A DNA stretch of 64,000 bases from Sanghuangporus weigelae (GCA_033182465.1 CP137327.1:124001-188000); one strand, 5' to 3'. Positions 11,601 to 25,019 are shown, counted from the stretch's first letter. Numbers and translations are program-made. Notes: a model not told the origin generated them from the sequence alone.

Positions 11601-14600
11601 GCAGAGGGTACAGATTCGATGTCCTGCTCTGGCACGGATGCTGGCTCGGGCCCACGCTCAACGACCACGCTACTAGGGCTGACGTTCTGCACGGAGCTTG
11701 CCGAGCTCGTAGATGATGTCGAAGGTGGCGGAGCAGGATTCATAATCTGCGCTAGGTACCTACTCGAGTGGATAGGTGACACAGGTTGGTCATTCAGCAA
11801 GCTGAACAGAGATGACCTTCCCTGACTTCTTGGTGGAACGGGCGCCGAATGTTGCGTTGATGTTGAGGCAGAGGTGGAGATGGCCGGCAAGGATGCTCGA
11901 GGTGAGGACCCTGACGACATGGAAGCTGCAGTCGGAGGAGGCATTTGAGGTGTTTCTACCCGAACACGATGAGCGATGATTGGCAGTTTGTGCTTAGTAA
12001 CTCACCAGTATCGACATCCATAGCACTAGGCTGTTCATTTTCCACCGCTGGAGTAGACGTGGGTGTCGAGATTGAGTCAGACTCGCGACGATCCAATTCC
12101 ATCCCCGGTTGGTTTAGACCATCCACATCCATCCCATCTGGAGGTGATGACGTTCCTTTCGTGAAGGACAATCCCAACCCAACACCTCTCTCTGAAAGCT
12201 CGGGTTCAGGAGGATATTCGTTCCTGAGTAACTCCAACCTCTGCTGAATCCACCTCTTACGCATCCGCGGAGGCATCTTCTCTTCACTTTCTTCCCTTGG
12301 CCATTCATCCTCCGAGTTGTTTGTCGGAGACCCAACTCCGGGCGCAAGAGAACTCCGAAGTGGGGAGGTCAATCGTCTCGCACATATGCCGGATGGTGAT
12401 TGCTCCTCGAGGCCGATTCCTACCCCGACACCATTCGGTCCTCGTATGACACCCTTCCCTTTCCCCAAGACCTTTTCCTTCCCTTTTGTCTGACTGGCAT
12501 TCTCAATCCTCACTTCCAGCACAGCACTATCTTCTCTCCCCTCCTCGGCAGTGTCCAGCTGTCCGAATCGATCCCAACGGTCCCCGCTCACCTGTTGTAC
12601 GCCCATCATTCCACCAGAGTCAGGACCACCAATAACGCGCGTCCGCACGCCTCGCTCCGCACCGACAAGAGGCCCAAGCAGCTTCGCGCGCATCTTGGCA
12701 TTCATGTACCGACTATGATCTTGAACGTCGTTGAAAGATGGTCCATGACGATTCGTCAACGGAGACGAGTATGAAGGCTGCGGCGGGGAAAGCAAGTGAG
12801 AGGAATTGGAATTCTGGTTAAGTTGAGCTTGAGAAGACGATGGTCGAGAAAGGCCTGCCTGTGCATTGTTCTGCGTTCTTAATACCTTAGGTGACCTATT
12901 CTGCAGTTCGCTGAATCCATTGAGCCAAGGCAGACCCCCATCCGCGAACATCTCCATCAAGCGTAGTGCACAGTCGCTGGCAGCGCTCCCACACGCACAC
13001 GTAACGAAGCTTGACTTCAAACTCTCGACGATACTTTGCATTTGTAGTCGCAGCCGTTCAATGTGATGCGGTCTAAAATATAGAAAGGAGGACGGTAAAA
13101 AGAAAGTTAGTTGTAGCCTGGAATATTCAAGAATCATTCGGACAAAACAAGCGTGAAGAGTGAAAGTAAAAAGGAGTATAAAAGGGAAAGGGTATACGCA
13201 CGTCATCTTACTCGGTCCAGCACCAGAACGCATACCCTCTTCAATGAGCGCAGGTAACTGATGAACGACGGCTCCGTCATCCCACTCCCAACTCAGAACA
13301 ACCTCCTCAGAAGCCTTCAAATCTCTCAACGCAAAAACAGCGAACTTCACTAATCCAGGCTGATCGTTTACATCGCTTTGCTGCTTAGATGGACAAAGTA
13401 CCGGTCGCAGGACAGCGTTGGGCCGACATCCCGATCGGATGAAGCGCGCCTCATTGCCCGCCATGCGAGCGTCGAGGGCAACGGAGAGAGGGGGAGGTAC
13501 GAGGTGGACGTGAGGTTTTGGCACACCTATCTCATTTGTCAACGACAAAAGCAACAAAGGAAAAAAAATTGAAGAAATTACTCACCCATCTGTGCATATC
13601 CATTCAGTGGATCAGCAAGATATTGTGCACTAGGAATAATGGTTGAGGCGAAAGGCGCGATGAGTCCCTCATTCGCAATTGGGCCTGTTGTCTGCAACGA
13701 ATAACTCGGAGGTCGAACAGCAGCGGCGACGTCGTCCTTCCCGTTTAGTAGAGGTACGACCTTTGTTCGCGTGTCAGTGGACTCTGATTCATCAGGCGAA
13801 AGCGCAGTGACGCCTCTCCAGTTCTGCGCTGCGATTCGCATTTTTGCACGGGTCGACGCTTGAGGGATCAAATCCTCCGTCAAATGAACGTACGACGTCC
13901 TCCAATCTTCTTCAATATCGATATGCTCATCTTCGCCTGCAGCAGGATCACCTCCGCCAGAATGAGATGCAGATAAAGGCGGAGCGGCTGCTCCACCGGG
14001 CAGAACACTCGTCCTCCTATCCCGTCTCTTCTTCTGTCGAGCAGCAGCTTCCATCTGAGCCAGAGCCTCCGCCTCGGGTGTGCCCACAAAGGGACCCAAC
14101 CGACCCTGTTGTTGCGCCGCGACACGAGCTGCCTGCCTCTCCCGCGCACGATCACGGTTCACGGGCCTGGGCGCACACTCCCAGCAGCGCCACTCTGGAG
14201 GGTCCTTGCCAACGGAGATGTCGAAGCATACCATGTGGGACCAGCGCTGGCAGTCGTCGCACGCGATCGTATAGCCATCATCGTCGGTGTACCCACATAT
14301 ACAATGTATATCGTCTATTCCCGAGCCCGAACCCGGGCCCACGGCTGGGCCTCCCGCCGGGTTGCCAATACCGTTGACCTTGCTGTGCTGAATCGCCGTC
14401 GCTGTCGAAGCAGTATGGACAGTTGATGAGGATGGGAGCGAATTATGAACCCCGGGGGGTTGCTGGACAAACGTTGTCGCCGAAGAAGGTGGGTGCTGGA
14501 TATGGGAGTATGCGCTGTAGCTTCGAGGAGGCAGGGCCGAATGAATGGCTTGCTGCTGATGGTTAAGATGAGCTCGCGGCTGGTGTTGTTGTTGTTGATG

Positions 14601-14765
14601 TTGTTGTTGAGAGGGGACCGAAGTGTTTGCCCGCTTCCTCTTGGCGGGCACCACTGGCTGCGTTGCCGTCGCCGCCGCCGTCGCCGTCGTCGCTGGGATG
14701 TTGATGGGAGCGAGTTGTTGCTGTTGCTGGTGGTTAGCATTGAAATGGGACAAAGGAGAGAACAT
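8660..14765 (-). CDS. set3: Set3-like PHD finger and SET domain chromatin protein
   Basis: Four exons (14765-13586, 13526-13202, 13072-12006, 11955-8660; introns 59, 129 and 50 nt) give 1955 aa. A Gln/Ser/Pro-rich N-terminus precedes a PHD finger at about residues 153-200 (CICGYTDDDGYTIACDDCQ, then WSHMVCF and WRCWEC). A divergent SET region spans roughly 370-510 (DARMAGNEARFIRSGCRPNA, later ALRDLKASEEVVLSWEWDD). The other 1400 residues are acidic, Ser/Pro-rich and disordered, ending in an Arg/Asp dipeptide tail and RG repeats. Yeast Set3 and animal MLL5/UpSET share the PHD-SET order and scaffold histone deacetylase complexes without clear methyltransferase activity. Here RSGCRPNA replaces the usual NHSCxPN, consistent with loss of catalysis. 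It shares a divergent promoter with laa1. The acidic tail is much longer than in yeast Set3. Confidence 0.87.
8739..8833 (-). repeat. Arg-Asp/Arg-Ser codon repeat in the Set3-like C-terminus
   Basis: Degenerate hexanucleotide repeat encoding alternating Arg with Asp, Glu or Ser in the coding frame of the Set3-like gene. It resembles the RD/RS tails of RNA-processing proteins and could bind RNA or concentrate the protein in nuclear condensates (inference). Confidence 0.8.
14583..14608 (-). repeat. Poly-glutamine trinucleotide repeat
   Basis: CAA-type triplets (read GTT on the plus strand) encode a Gln/His run near residues 53-61 of the Set3-like protein. Shorter Gln runs lie close by near 14715. 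Such tracts are usually length-variable between strains. Confidence 0.8.
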
Positions 14766-15115
14766 TTATCAGGCATCAAAGCTACACACAGCGGGACAGG
14801 GACACAAGAGAGAGCGTAAAAGACAGACTCGGATGACAAAGAATCACTTTGACTAATCAGGTCATTACTTTCATTATTTCGAACATTACAATAAAATTGA
14901 AATGATATTCTTTGTCCTGACTGACTGACTCACTCTAATTTGCTCTTTTGTCTCAATCAATAGTCTATCCTCATTTTTCGTACGTACTAAAATTTATTCC
15001 CGCGCCACGATAGATTTGGTAATCAAGTTATGCTTCAGCCTGTCACAGGCACGTGTAACTTGTAGCGCGTAACGCTCCTCCTCTAATTACCGCTTATTGC
15101 ATATCTATACTTGTA
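14766..15115. promoter_or_regulatory. Divergent promoter between the Set3-like gene and laa1
   Basis: Only 350 bp separate the two start codons, and the genes point away from each other. The region holds CT-rich and AT-rich stretches but no clear TATA box, as expected for constitutively expressed housekeeping genes. No further gene fits here. Confidence 0.6.
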
Positions 15116-18100
15116 ATGACCTCCAGTGAAGCAGGAGACATTGATGAAGTGAGCTATCAGCTATAAAATAACACCAGCTTCCTCTGATATAGTCTAACAG
15201 TCCAGATTGTCCGGTGACGAGGGCGAAATTTACCTCCTTCAATGGCTCGCCGACACGGAAAGAGACCTGAAATCTGGCACTCCGTCTTCCTGGAAAACAT
15301 CCCAGGCAATATACGAAACCAAACTCTTGAAAGTCGTATCCGGGGCTTCTCCTTACCCGAATCCTGGTAGACCCTTCAGGCAATTAGCTTCACGATGTCT
15401 CGTGTTGCTGTATTCGAAGGGCGAGACGCGCACTTTGTTTGATACGTTGCAAGGTTTATTGAAGGTCGTGGGTGATCTGAAGACTCCAGAGATGGACTTC
15501 AAAAAGGTGTACGTCTTTTATCTCAATGGAAGCCTATATACCTATCTATGATGTCGTAGCGCCGCGTTCTATTGCATTGGCGAACTCATGGCTGCGCTCG
15601 GCTCACAAATCATGTCCCTTATGGCTGAGACGGCTCTGTGCTGCCTGAAGAACTTTCGTTCATCTTCAAGTGTAGGTCTATCTGCGACTCGAATTTTGCA
15701 ATGCTGATATCCTACTAGTCGGTTCTGTTGCGTTACCATGCCCTCACTGCGCTGCGGAAAGCGTCCGCAACGGCTGGCAAAGCCGTCCCAGAATCGACTA
15801 TGAAAGATATCATAAAGCATTCCAGGAATGCTCTTTCAGATAAAGCTCTGCCTGTTCAGCGTGCAGCTGCAGATGTGCGTGCATCCACATTCGCAATTCA
15901 ATTAGACACTGACGAATCTCGAATAGATCCTAATCGTTTTATACCCACCAGACGACGGAACTCGCTCCGTGTCGGACGTCGAATCCATCGTCAGTGCCTG
16001 CGTCAAATCTCTCGACCATGCGGACCAGACGACGCGGCGTTCGCTCGCACGGCTTGCGGGACACATGCTCGCATCCACTCAAACAGCACGCGTCCTTCCT
16101 CTCCCAGACACCTCTAGGAAAGGCAACAAGAAGGATCAACAAAAGGGCGAGGAGGACGAAGTCGACGTCGTATCTCCCAGTGCACTAGCCGTTGAGTCGA
16201 CTGCAAAGCCCATACTCACGCCAGCAGAGATGTTCAGCCAACTCTCCTTACACTTTAATAAACCTTCCGCCTCACGTAAGACTCGGATCGGAATATTCGA
16301 CTTCTACGCTGCGCTCATTTCCGAGCTCGGGACCAGCTTCGTCGAAACCAACTATGCCATCTTGATCAAGCATTTCTTCACCGAGATCCTTACGGTCACT
16401 CGTCCACCGGGAGCGCGGGACGACTCGGCGCAAATACACAAACTCATCGGGATCATCCTGCGAGACCTCATTGGCGTACGGCTACTCACCGAACAAGGTC
16501 AGATCGGTGCCATCCAAGAACTCTCGCGTAGTTATCTGAAGAAGTGGCCGGCGCTAATGCCAGGACAAGTCGCTCTGGATGCATCTGTTCTCGTCATTGC
16601 ATTGAAAGAAGTTGCGGGATTAGTGCAACAATTAGGGAATGCTCCTCCGCCTGTTCAAGACTCACTTGCAGATCCAGTCGTTACTCTCCTCGGTCACCCC
16701 TCACACGGAACACGCGTCGCAGCCGCCTGGGCGCTTCGGAACTTCTGCTTCGCGACACCTCTCCGTATTCCCAAGATCGTGTTGAGTATATTGGAGCTCC
16801 TGCAACGCGATATGTCGACTCTTACCACTCCAGCAGCGCCTTCTGATATTGCCGAGCGAGCAATTGGACACGCTTACGGGCTTGGCGCGCTCTTCGCCGT
16901 CATTCCGGATAGACCATTGTATGTTTCAGCGGATCTCAGCGCAAAGGTCTTCGATACCGCGACTCAGCTGCTCCGCCGAGCCGGCGAGCATGATATGCAT
17001 GTCGCGACTGTCGAAGTCGAAGCAGCTTGGACGACCATCGCAGCCCTCATGGCTCTCGGACCTGCGTTCGTCCGTGCACATCTTACCCAACTTCTCGTTC
17101 TCTGGAGAAACGCGCTCCCCAAACCCACGACTAAAGATACATCCCCGGGGTCAGGACGAGATCCTGCGGAATGGGCATTCTTATTGCACGTACGTGCTTG
17201 TGCTCTCGGCGCAGTACGAGCTTTTCTACGACACAATGCACGTACGCTTGGAACAAGGGACGTAGCTAGGCGTCTGGCAGGTCTATTAGGTAACGCGCTC
17301 GCTCTTGCAAATGCATATGTCTCCTCTCAAGGCTCCTCGGTGCCCACATCTGCCCAGAGCTCGACGGCCCTCGGTATGACAGACGCCACAAGCGCGCTCG
17401 CCTCGGCACGCGAAGCGCTTCTTCGTCGACGAGTCTATCAGTGCTTCACAGAGCTTGGATGTTCCGGCCTTCCCGAGGCTACACAAACCGCTCTCCTGCA
17501 ATCTACATCTTCGCTTTTCTCGAGTCCTGAAGGATACCATGGTTCGGCGCTTCAAGCTGCGATTGCCTCCGCGGGGAATTTTACGTCCCTGTGGAATACT
17601 ACCGATGGATATGCGTATGGTGTCACAACGATCCAGGTGAGGGATGATGGAGACGCTGCACTTGGTGCGGGTGACCTTCCCGGACAAAGAGATCGGCTCA
17701 ACAGGGACTCCATTGAGGCGAAGATCGACGATCTGGTAAGGGTCCAGATTCAATCATTCAACAATTTCTTTACTTTCTCGTTTTTTAGATTACCCAACCG
17801 GTCATCGGCTCCTGCGAGTATGACCCGCTGCTTCTCTGTCAAGCTCAGTCCGCTTCTACTGAGACAGAGTGGCCAGAGCCTCCTCCACCCGCAACTGCCG
17901 TTGTCGACGCAGCTATCGAGCTCTTTGCTGCCCTGCTTCCTCTCCAAGACCCTACGTCATGTGGACGTGTCATCAACGAAGCAATTGAATCCACCCGATC
18001 GGCAAAGCTCGAGAAAAATGCAGGAAGAAAAGCGGCTGTTGTCGTCAATACGACTGTCGCAATCGCCCTTGCATTACGAACGGCCACAGCTTCATATGCG

Positions 18101-21100
18101 AGGGCATGCCGCGAGACTCTAGGTAGCACACAAATCTCGAAGAACCTTTCAACATTCTTAAAGGATGCCCTTATAACTGGCGACCCAGTTCTTCGACTGG
18201 CGGCAAGTGAAGCCCTCGGACGACTAGCAAGTCTGTCAGGAACGAACTTCCTTACATCGCAAGTAAAGATATTCGTCGACCAAGTCGTCAATAATCGCGA
18301 TCCCTATGCGCGAGCAGGATGCGCACTGGCCTTTGGAGCGATATACACGCATGTCGGTGGACTCGCCGCAGGACCTCTTCTCAAGACAACAATCAACGTT
18401 CTGATGTCCTTGGGCAACGACCCTCATCCGGTCGTGCACTTCTGGGCGCTCAGCGCGCTCGCCCAGGTAATCAACGCAGCGAGTCTTGCATATGCGCCTT
18501 TTGTTCCGAGCACGCTTGGGATCCTGTTCAAGCTCTACTTACCCGAGTCTCACGACCCTGATGGAGGGTCGGTCAGTAATGCGAATCTTAAAGGCTCGCA
18601 TCCGGTGTATCAGGTTATATGTCAACTTGTTGATGCGGTCGTTGCGGTTCTGGGGCCAGACATCCAAGAATCCGAGCGCACGCGCAGATTGATACTAAAC
18701 CTGGTACACGAACTCGCAAGCGAACCTGACGGTGGTGTATGTGTTGAAGCTATCAAATGTATTCAACATCTCCTTATGTTCGCTCCGGACGACGTGGATG
18801 TCGCTGCGCTTGTGAACGAACTACGTGCGCACCTGTCATCCGAGCGTCGACCGCTGAAATTCGCTGCCATCAATGCATTTTACCAACTCGTGCAGCGTGA
18901 TGCGTTGACTATGTCGAAACTCGGGGGTGACAAACTTGTTGAGGAGCTTTTCGGTATGCTCGACAAAGACGCATCCATCGACGGGGTTCGGAACGTCATC
19001 ACTAGCTGGCTGGATCAGACCGTGGTATACAACCCATCGGCATGGATCGATCTGTGCCAGCGAATCATGTCGCGCACGACCGCTTCACAACAGGCTTCCG
19101 ATCCGTCTTCAAAAAATACTCCCGGCGGTCTGGCAGACGACGAAGGACAGTCCTTAAGTGTCGGCATGGGCCAAGAATCCTCCGACTCGTCGAAAGGTAA
19201 CCTCACATCGCGCTGGCGAACACAACTTTTCGCTCTGCAGTGTTTACACAATATATGCACAATCGTGGCGCGTTCTGGGCGGCGCGAACACCTCGATATT
19301 CCTTTCGCAAGGAGTCAGCGCATTCCCTTACCTTCTTTGCTTGTATCCCGCGTTCCGGATTTGATCAAGATGGCATTTACTGCTTCTGCAGCTTACGTGA
19401 CTGAGATTCGTCTTGAAGGACTCGTCTTATTGAGAGATGTCATAGAGGTAACGCTCTGGGCTTATGTATTTGACGCAAGCATTCTAATTGCTATTCTTCT
19501 CAAAAGGTCTTTGCGAAATCACCCGATACGGACTATGAAGGCTCGCTTCTCCTTGAACAATATCAAGCACCTATAACCGCTGCACTTACACCAGCGTTTT
19601 CGTCTGACTCCACACCAGAGATTCTTGCCTCTGCGGTTCAGGTTTGCGCCGCATTCGTCGGGAGCGGCATCGTGAAGGATGTCGGTCGGATGGGTCGTAT
19701 TCTCAAGCTTCTAAACTCCGCACTAGAACAATCAAAAGGTACGTCTTTCCTTCTCACACTAAATGTTCACTAATTCAGAATACTCTCAAGGGTCCGGGAT
19801 GCTTTCTCTCGGAGAAGCAGGGGAACTAAGCCCCAATGCATCGGTTATGCTTCGTATCTCCACTCTTTCAGCGTGGGCCGAGCTGCAAATCGCTAGCATG
19901 GAACAAGGCTACCTGAAAGACGTTGTTGACCCTTACCGACAGATACTTGGGTCGCTCTGGGTCGCAGCTTTGCGGGACTATGCGAGCATTAAAGGTGATT
20001 CCGAGGTCTTCCAGGACAGTGGGTCTGCTACGATAGATGCCCCATATGCCAGCCTAGGAAGAGAGGTCTTATTGCCCGTAGGTCTCATATCAATCACTGC
20101 GTTTCAGAGCTGACGTGTAATGTAGTACTATGAGAAGTCCTGGTCGGTTATCATGCATGCGGTCGCGACGGCGATGAAGCTCGGAGACCCCCACGTTCTG
20201 GCCGCCATGGACGGTCTTGAGTCATGCGAAACCAACAAACAACCCTCGCTGATACAGAACTCACGCGAGGAGCCTACAGCGCTGTTCTTTGCCATCTTCG
20301 GACTGATCTATGAAGCTCTCGCTGCTTCTTCAGCGGATGCAACACCATCTCCTGAGCTACGGCAAAACGCCGTCATTGCTCTTGAAGCACTCAAGAGCCT
20401 CGTCCGACCGGAATATGCAGGAAAAGCGTTACTCGACCCTGCGATTTTCGACGAATTTACGAGTCTTTGCTACCGCATGGCAATGACTGAGTCTGCTTTC
20501 GTGCAGACACATTTGGTGGAAGCAGTTGCAGCTTTTGCAACTTCCCAAAGGGACAATATGCAAGGCAGCGACAACATGTTTGTGAAATAGTTCTACCCCC
20601 TATCATATCGGTTACTGATTGCATGCAGTAATGGACAGTCATCCAGCGCCTCCCTTCCAAATTCGCCCCTGACTCACTGTTTCCGAATCTGTGCGTATGT
20701 TCTTCGGAATTCCATAACGGGGCCAGGATCTATCCGAACTTGTAAGCCTTTCTTAATTCAATAGTATTAGCCGGTTTTCATTGACATTCGCAATAGTTGC
20801 TTCAGATTCAGCAACGGACAGAATCAGTTTAATCCGCGCTGCGTTCTCTGCATTCTTGACCGTTGCCGAGACATTTGGAGCTGGATCCCAAGAGCAGATG
20901 CGAGCAGTCGCAGTTGCTATCTATGCCGGCAAGATCATCTCTTGTAAACGCCATGATCAGGCAAAGCTAATTTATTTCTGTTGAAGAACTTTTGAAAGAA
21001 GAGAAATCGGACTTAGACATGGCTGCGCCGACTCTCCAATCATTGAAAGCTTTACTTGATAATCCTCCAAGCAAACTCCAAGCCGATGCGCTGTCGAGAT

Positions 21101-21972
21101 ATTCACGTCTTGTCCATGGCCTGTTCTCTGCGTGCCTCGTGAATATAGATGAGATGCGGTACGTTTTCGAGCCAGGAACACGCGATAGTCTCTTTATTGA
21201 AAGTGATATGCAGTGGACGTCAAGGAGCGATCTCGACGATGAAGGTCACGAATAACCTCCTGGCTGCAGTTCTTATTCTTACAGTTGTCCCCCTATATGT
21301 CGGGTTCAGTGAGGTTGCTCTAGAATACTGTTGTTCATTGGTATCTCAGAAGCTGTTAGAGAAGGAGGTGTGTCGATTCTATTTATCGTTTCTGCCATCT
21401 AATCAGCGGCATGCTAGGTATCTCTTACCGCAGCTCATTGTGCAAAGACCATTGTCATGGCAGGTGCTTCAGGAAATGCGGTACTCAAGTACTGCACAAG
21501 ATTGCTGTTGCCAGGAATGATTGAACATATAGCCTCCGTTGCCGCGCGTGCCGACGACACGCCGGCACAAGACAGTCAGCTAAAGGGGCTCGACGAGATT
21601 TTGAAGGCATTGTCGGCATTCTTCTCATCCACTCCAGACGAATTCCGTGAGTGATCAGTAACTTCTTTCTCACTTGCCTCAAATTCTTACGTCTACTGTG
21701 CAGGCTCGCGAACACTCGGCGTCATCCTCCCCACTCTTACTCTTCTCTTGGACCCGTCCAAATCGACTCCTTCAGCAGTTCATAATGTTGCGATTGCGCA
21801 GATTTTAAGCCTTGCGACACAAACTCCAGCAGCATTCAAGGAAGCTACGAGCAAGATGGATGCAGCGGCGAAGGAAACGCTTGAGACTTCGGTCCGACAG
21901 GCGATCGGTGCCAATGCGTCTTCCGCTGGACAAACGAGTGCTAAGCCCCAGATATCCCTCCGGTCGTTTTAA
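15116..21972 (+). CDS. laa1: HEATR5/Laa1-type HEAT-repeat AP-1 accessory protein
   Basis: Fifteen exons close in phase to 2042 aa, matching the length of yeast Laa1 and human HEATR5B (about 2000-2070). Exon boundaries: 15116-15148, 15201-15508, 15560-15671, 15719-15874, 15927-17735, 17789-19447, 19507-19738, 19779-20077, 20126-20577, 20629-20741, 20797-20928, 20987-21158, 21214-21367, 21418-21646, 21704-21972. The protein is all-helical HEAT repeats. The most diagnostic block is RDPYARAGCALAFGAIYTHV followed by DPHPVVHFWALSALAQVI (residues about 975-1050). The N-terminus (EGEIYLLQWL, GRPFRQLASRCLVLLY) and the C-terminus (AAHCAKTIVMAG) also fit the family. Laa1 assists the clathrin adaptor AP-1 in traffic between trans-Golgi and endosomes. 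Intron 11 (20929-20986) must use a GC donor, because the nearby GT donor creates an in-frame stop. Confidence 0.93.
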
Positions 21973-22226
21973 ATGGCTTACCCGTGTTTCTGGTGTTGTA
22001 ATACGTATCTATACATAATTCAATACAACGCAGATTTCTTCAAGGAACATTCAAGGAGAAATATTTCAAAAATCATAGCAAGGTGCACATTAGTTTACAT
22101 ACACATACGGATTCGTACTTATACAAATTGAATAGGTATTCGAGATTACAAAGTTATTTACAACTTATTGGTGCGGAATGGAATGCATTGAGTGCGATCG
22201 AACATGTGTCATGAGCGCTCTGTCGC

Positions 22227-22845
22227 TTACGCGTTGGAGGTAATATCACCTTGCAGGTCGACGTAAACCTGGTTCAACGCAAAGACACGGCGGCGATCGG
22301 AGAAGCCACGGATACCTGCCGGTGGGAGCGGAATTGACTGGTCTTCTGCGACTCTGAAGGAGATGTCATTCAGTCAGAGTCAGAGAAGAATCGCATACAA
22401 ACGTAATGAGACTCACTGGATGTTGAGAGAAGACTGGACAGAATGCTCGACAGCTGCGTCGCGGATGCGGATACCCTCGACGTATGTCGCATCATAGAAC
22501 AGACCGACGACACCAGATTCCTAAAGAGTAAAGTTCATCAGTATGCGCATTTTCTTCTTCAAACAAATGGGAACCTACCGCAGTGTCCTGCTTGCCTAAC
22601 AACGGCGCCTGGAGAGAGTTAAGGACCTTCACAACCGCACCCTGCTCATCAAAGCGTTCACTCTGGAGCGTCTGCTTGTACTGGTCCCTCGTCTGCGGTT
22701 CGCCGTTGAAGATAATCTTGACATCCTTCGCGAGGAAGTTGTCAAAAGCGCGACTAAAATCGTCCGCACTCTTCGCGGTGAAGAGGGCGGTGAGATGCTG
22801 CTCGGCCCATGTCTTAAGAGGCGGGAGGACGATGTTTGCTGACAT
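22227..22845 (-). CDS. Small conserved fungal protein, NTF2/SnoaL-like pattern (paralog 1)
   Basis: Three exons (22845-22579, 22520-22417, 22353-22227; introns 58 and 63 nt, phases 0 and 2) give 165 aa. There is no signal peptide or membrane segment. The chain reads LPPLKTWAEQHLTALFTA, DDFSRAFDNFLAKDVKIIFNG, RDQYKQTL, VVGLFYDATY, SSLNIQV and RRRVFALNQVYVDLQ. The order of helix, strand and an NG-containing turn is what NTF2-like (SnoaL/ketosteroid isomerase-type) proteins show, but I do not recognise the family by name and claim no function. A paralog with identical intron phases lies at 57862-58507. The laa1 gene ends convergently 255 bp away. Confidence 0.78.
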
Positions 22846-22921
22846 TATAGTGTAAGAATGCGAGTTCGATAAAGTCAATTGTGAATGCTGGGAGTCCCGG
22901 ACCCAGGAGGACTACGGCCTT

Positions 22922-22929
22922 CTTTTATA
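22922..22929 (-). promoter_or_regulatory. TATA box of paralog 1
   Basis: TATAAAAG on the minus strand, 77 bp upstream of the start codon. A strong TATA suggests regulated expression; the second paralog has one too. Confidence 0.6.
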
Positions 22930-24060
22930 CGCCTCCATGGTTCATAGCTCAGCCGTAAACGTCGACGGTGTTTCAGCCAGAACCGGATTGCACATACCCC
23001 GATCAAAGCGCGGCGCCACGAGCGCAGCACTAAAGGATCGCCTGATGTATACGGTAGACCACCGCCGCGATGTGAATTGATCCCAGTCCATCAATATGAG
23101 TAACATGCTACTAGAGATGTAAGTTCTAAATTTAGGCGGAATTCCGACAAGGATCCGTTTCGTTTCAGTCTTCTCAGGTGACGATCGTTCCCAAGTCGGC
23201 CCTCATGGCGCCGACGGAGCAGAGCGCGATTCTAGCACGGCACTATAGTATAGTCGTGATTGATGTTTTCTCCTAGATCAACGGCTAGGCTGGTGCCGGT
23301 TCTTCGGGCTCCTTTATGTTACTTGTAAGTAATATTCTTGATTTGTTTCGACGAGGCCCAAACGGTTGAGAGTGATAATGACTTAATTATTGCAAAACCG
23401 GTGCACATATTTGCCAAGTAACCGTCTTCTCAATGAACCAAAGTCGCTGTAAAGTGCCAGCATAGAAGTCGTACATAATCTTTCCAAGCGAGGGTTGAGG
23501 ACATGCAAGTCTCAGGACTAATTCTCAGACAAATCCAAAGGCTAGGCTTTGTTTGCGACCAGTATGGCGTGAAGAATCTTCATTGTCAATAGTTACAACT
23601 GCAATTGTTGCAAATTAAACTCAACCAAATACAACCAAATTAGCCAGTGCATAATTTCTCTACACTGAATGCCTCACTCAAATTTTCTGAAATTTGGTGT
23701 TATCATTGGTAAATATTCTCTGCATCTGTGTGATTTTTTTCGCAACAAGGGAAGAAGAATTGAGGGAGAAAATTCGAATGTTCAAAGGAACGGTACTGTT
23801 TAAAGACCGGTAAATGACTGTATATACACACGTGTGTTAGAAGATCTGAGTACCCTGTCAGCTGTGCACCAGCATACCATACCAACGTGCCGAACAACAG
23901 CCTGCACGAAGACGCTGATCTGATAACAATAAGGCATGCAGGACCAGAGCCGACAGGGCCGCACCCCTCGACCTTCCCATTTTACCCCATGCCGTGTCAT
24001 CACGGCAAACGACGAGATTAATATTGCCACTTAGCTCAGAGCAAGGAGGGATTCACAAAA

Positions 24061-24085
24061 TAGAATAGAATAGAATAGAATAGAT
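24061..24085. repeat. (TAGAA)n microsatellite
   Basis: About five tandem copies of TAGAA. Confidence 0.85.
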
Positions 24086-24419
24086 GTCTGTAGATCAACA
24101 CAGTATGTGCCACCACATAGTACACTAGTATGTGGAACAGGATAGGTTTAAGCAGCCGAAGAAAGACTACAGACCAGAAACGAATGAATAAGCCACCCGA
24201 ACCCAACTATTCTATCGTGCAGTCTTCAGCTACCTTCGGATTGACTGCCCGCGCACGACGAGAGGAACCTTCTTTCTCTCGTCCCCCGCTCCCAACCTAC
24301 ATATATCCACACATGGTTACAACAGCAGGTCAATCGGCCACTAGTAGACAGCCTCCGAATCATCCGTTACGGCAACAACTCTCATCCAACGTCCGAGCTC
24401 TGCAAATCCAAATCCACTT

Positions 24420-24690
24420 GTTCAGCCAAATCAAATCAAGTTAAGGAAAAGGTTGAGAGATATGGGTGCCTGGCCTCCGAGCCCGAGCCCGAGCCCGTAT
24501 TGGACGCAACGTGACCACAGAAAATAAATTTCACTCTGCGCGAACCCAGAGCTTACACGAGCCAATGGGAAGCCTCTAGATCTGGGCGTTACGTTACGTT
24601 CTCGGCTCGGCAAACTCGGACTCGGATAATGCAAATGCTCCGTAGGAACAAGAACAGACAGAAGTGATGCCACTAGTACTGGAATCATTT
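24420..24690. repeat. Diverged duplicate, copy 1 (partner at about 25020-25260)
   Basis: In the same order as in the partner, this copy contains a CCAAATCAAATCA-like start, the core CAACGTGACCACAGAAA (shared exactly), AAGTGATGCCA and CATTTCATGCAGAA. The partner carries AAGTGACGCCA and CATTTCATATCATGCAGAA. The pair is an old local duplication of non-coding DNA. Confidence 0.6.
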
Positions 24691-25019
24691 CATGCAGAAT
24701 GGTCCGTACACGATGAGATGAGAGATCATCATACGCGCATGACCAAACTCGATCGTGAATGGCCGTCGGCAAATATGGATGGCATATGCTGAAGTGCAGG
24801 GCGGCTTGAGAAATATCTGACAAGTCAAGTCGGTGAATAGAAAGTGTACAGACATGTACCCATAAGGAGTCCGTGCGTAGCCATACATACGTCCACATCG
24901 CAATCCAACAGATCATCATATAGTACACGCTCTCCGAAACGCGTCCTTTCCGTACAGCAACAACCCGATGTCCAACCTCAGACCTTTCGGACCTCCCCGA
25001 TCATCGAACTCTCCGAGTC

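Noticed and set aside
14315-14839. 174-codon and other frames at the start of the Set3-like gene
   Set aside because: Overlap the PHD-containing exon in other frames; Arg/Ser-rich translation of the CAG/GCC-rich DNA.
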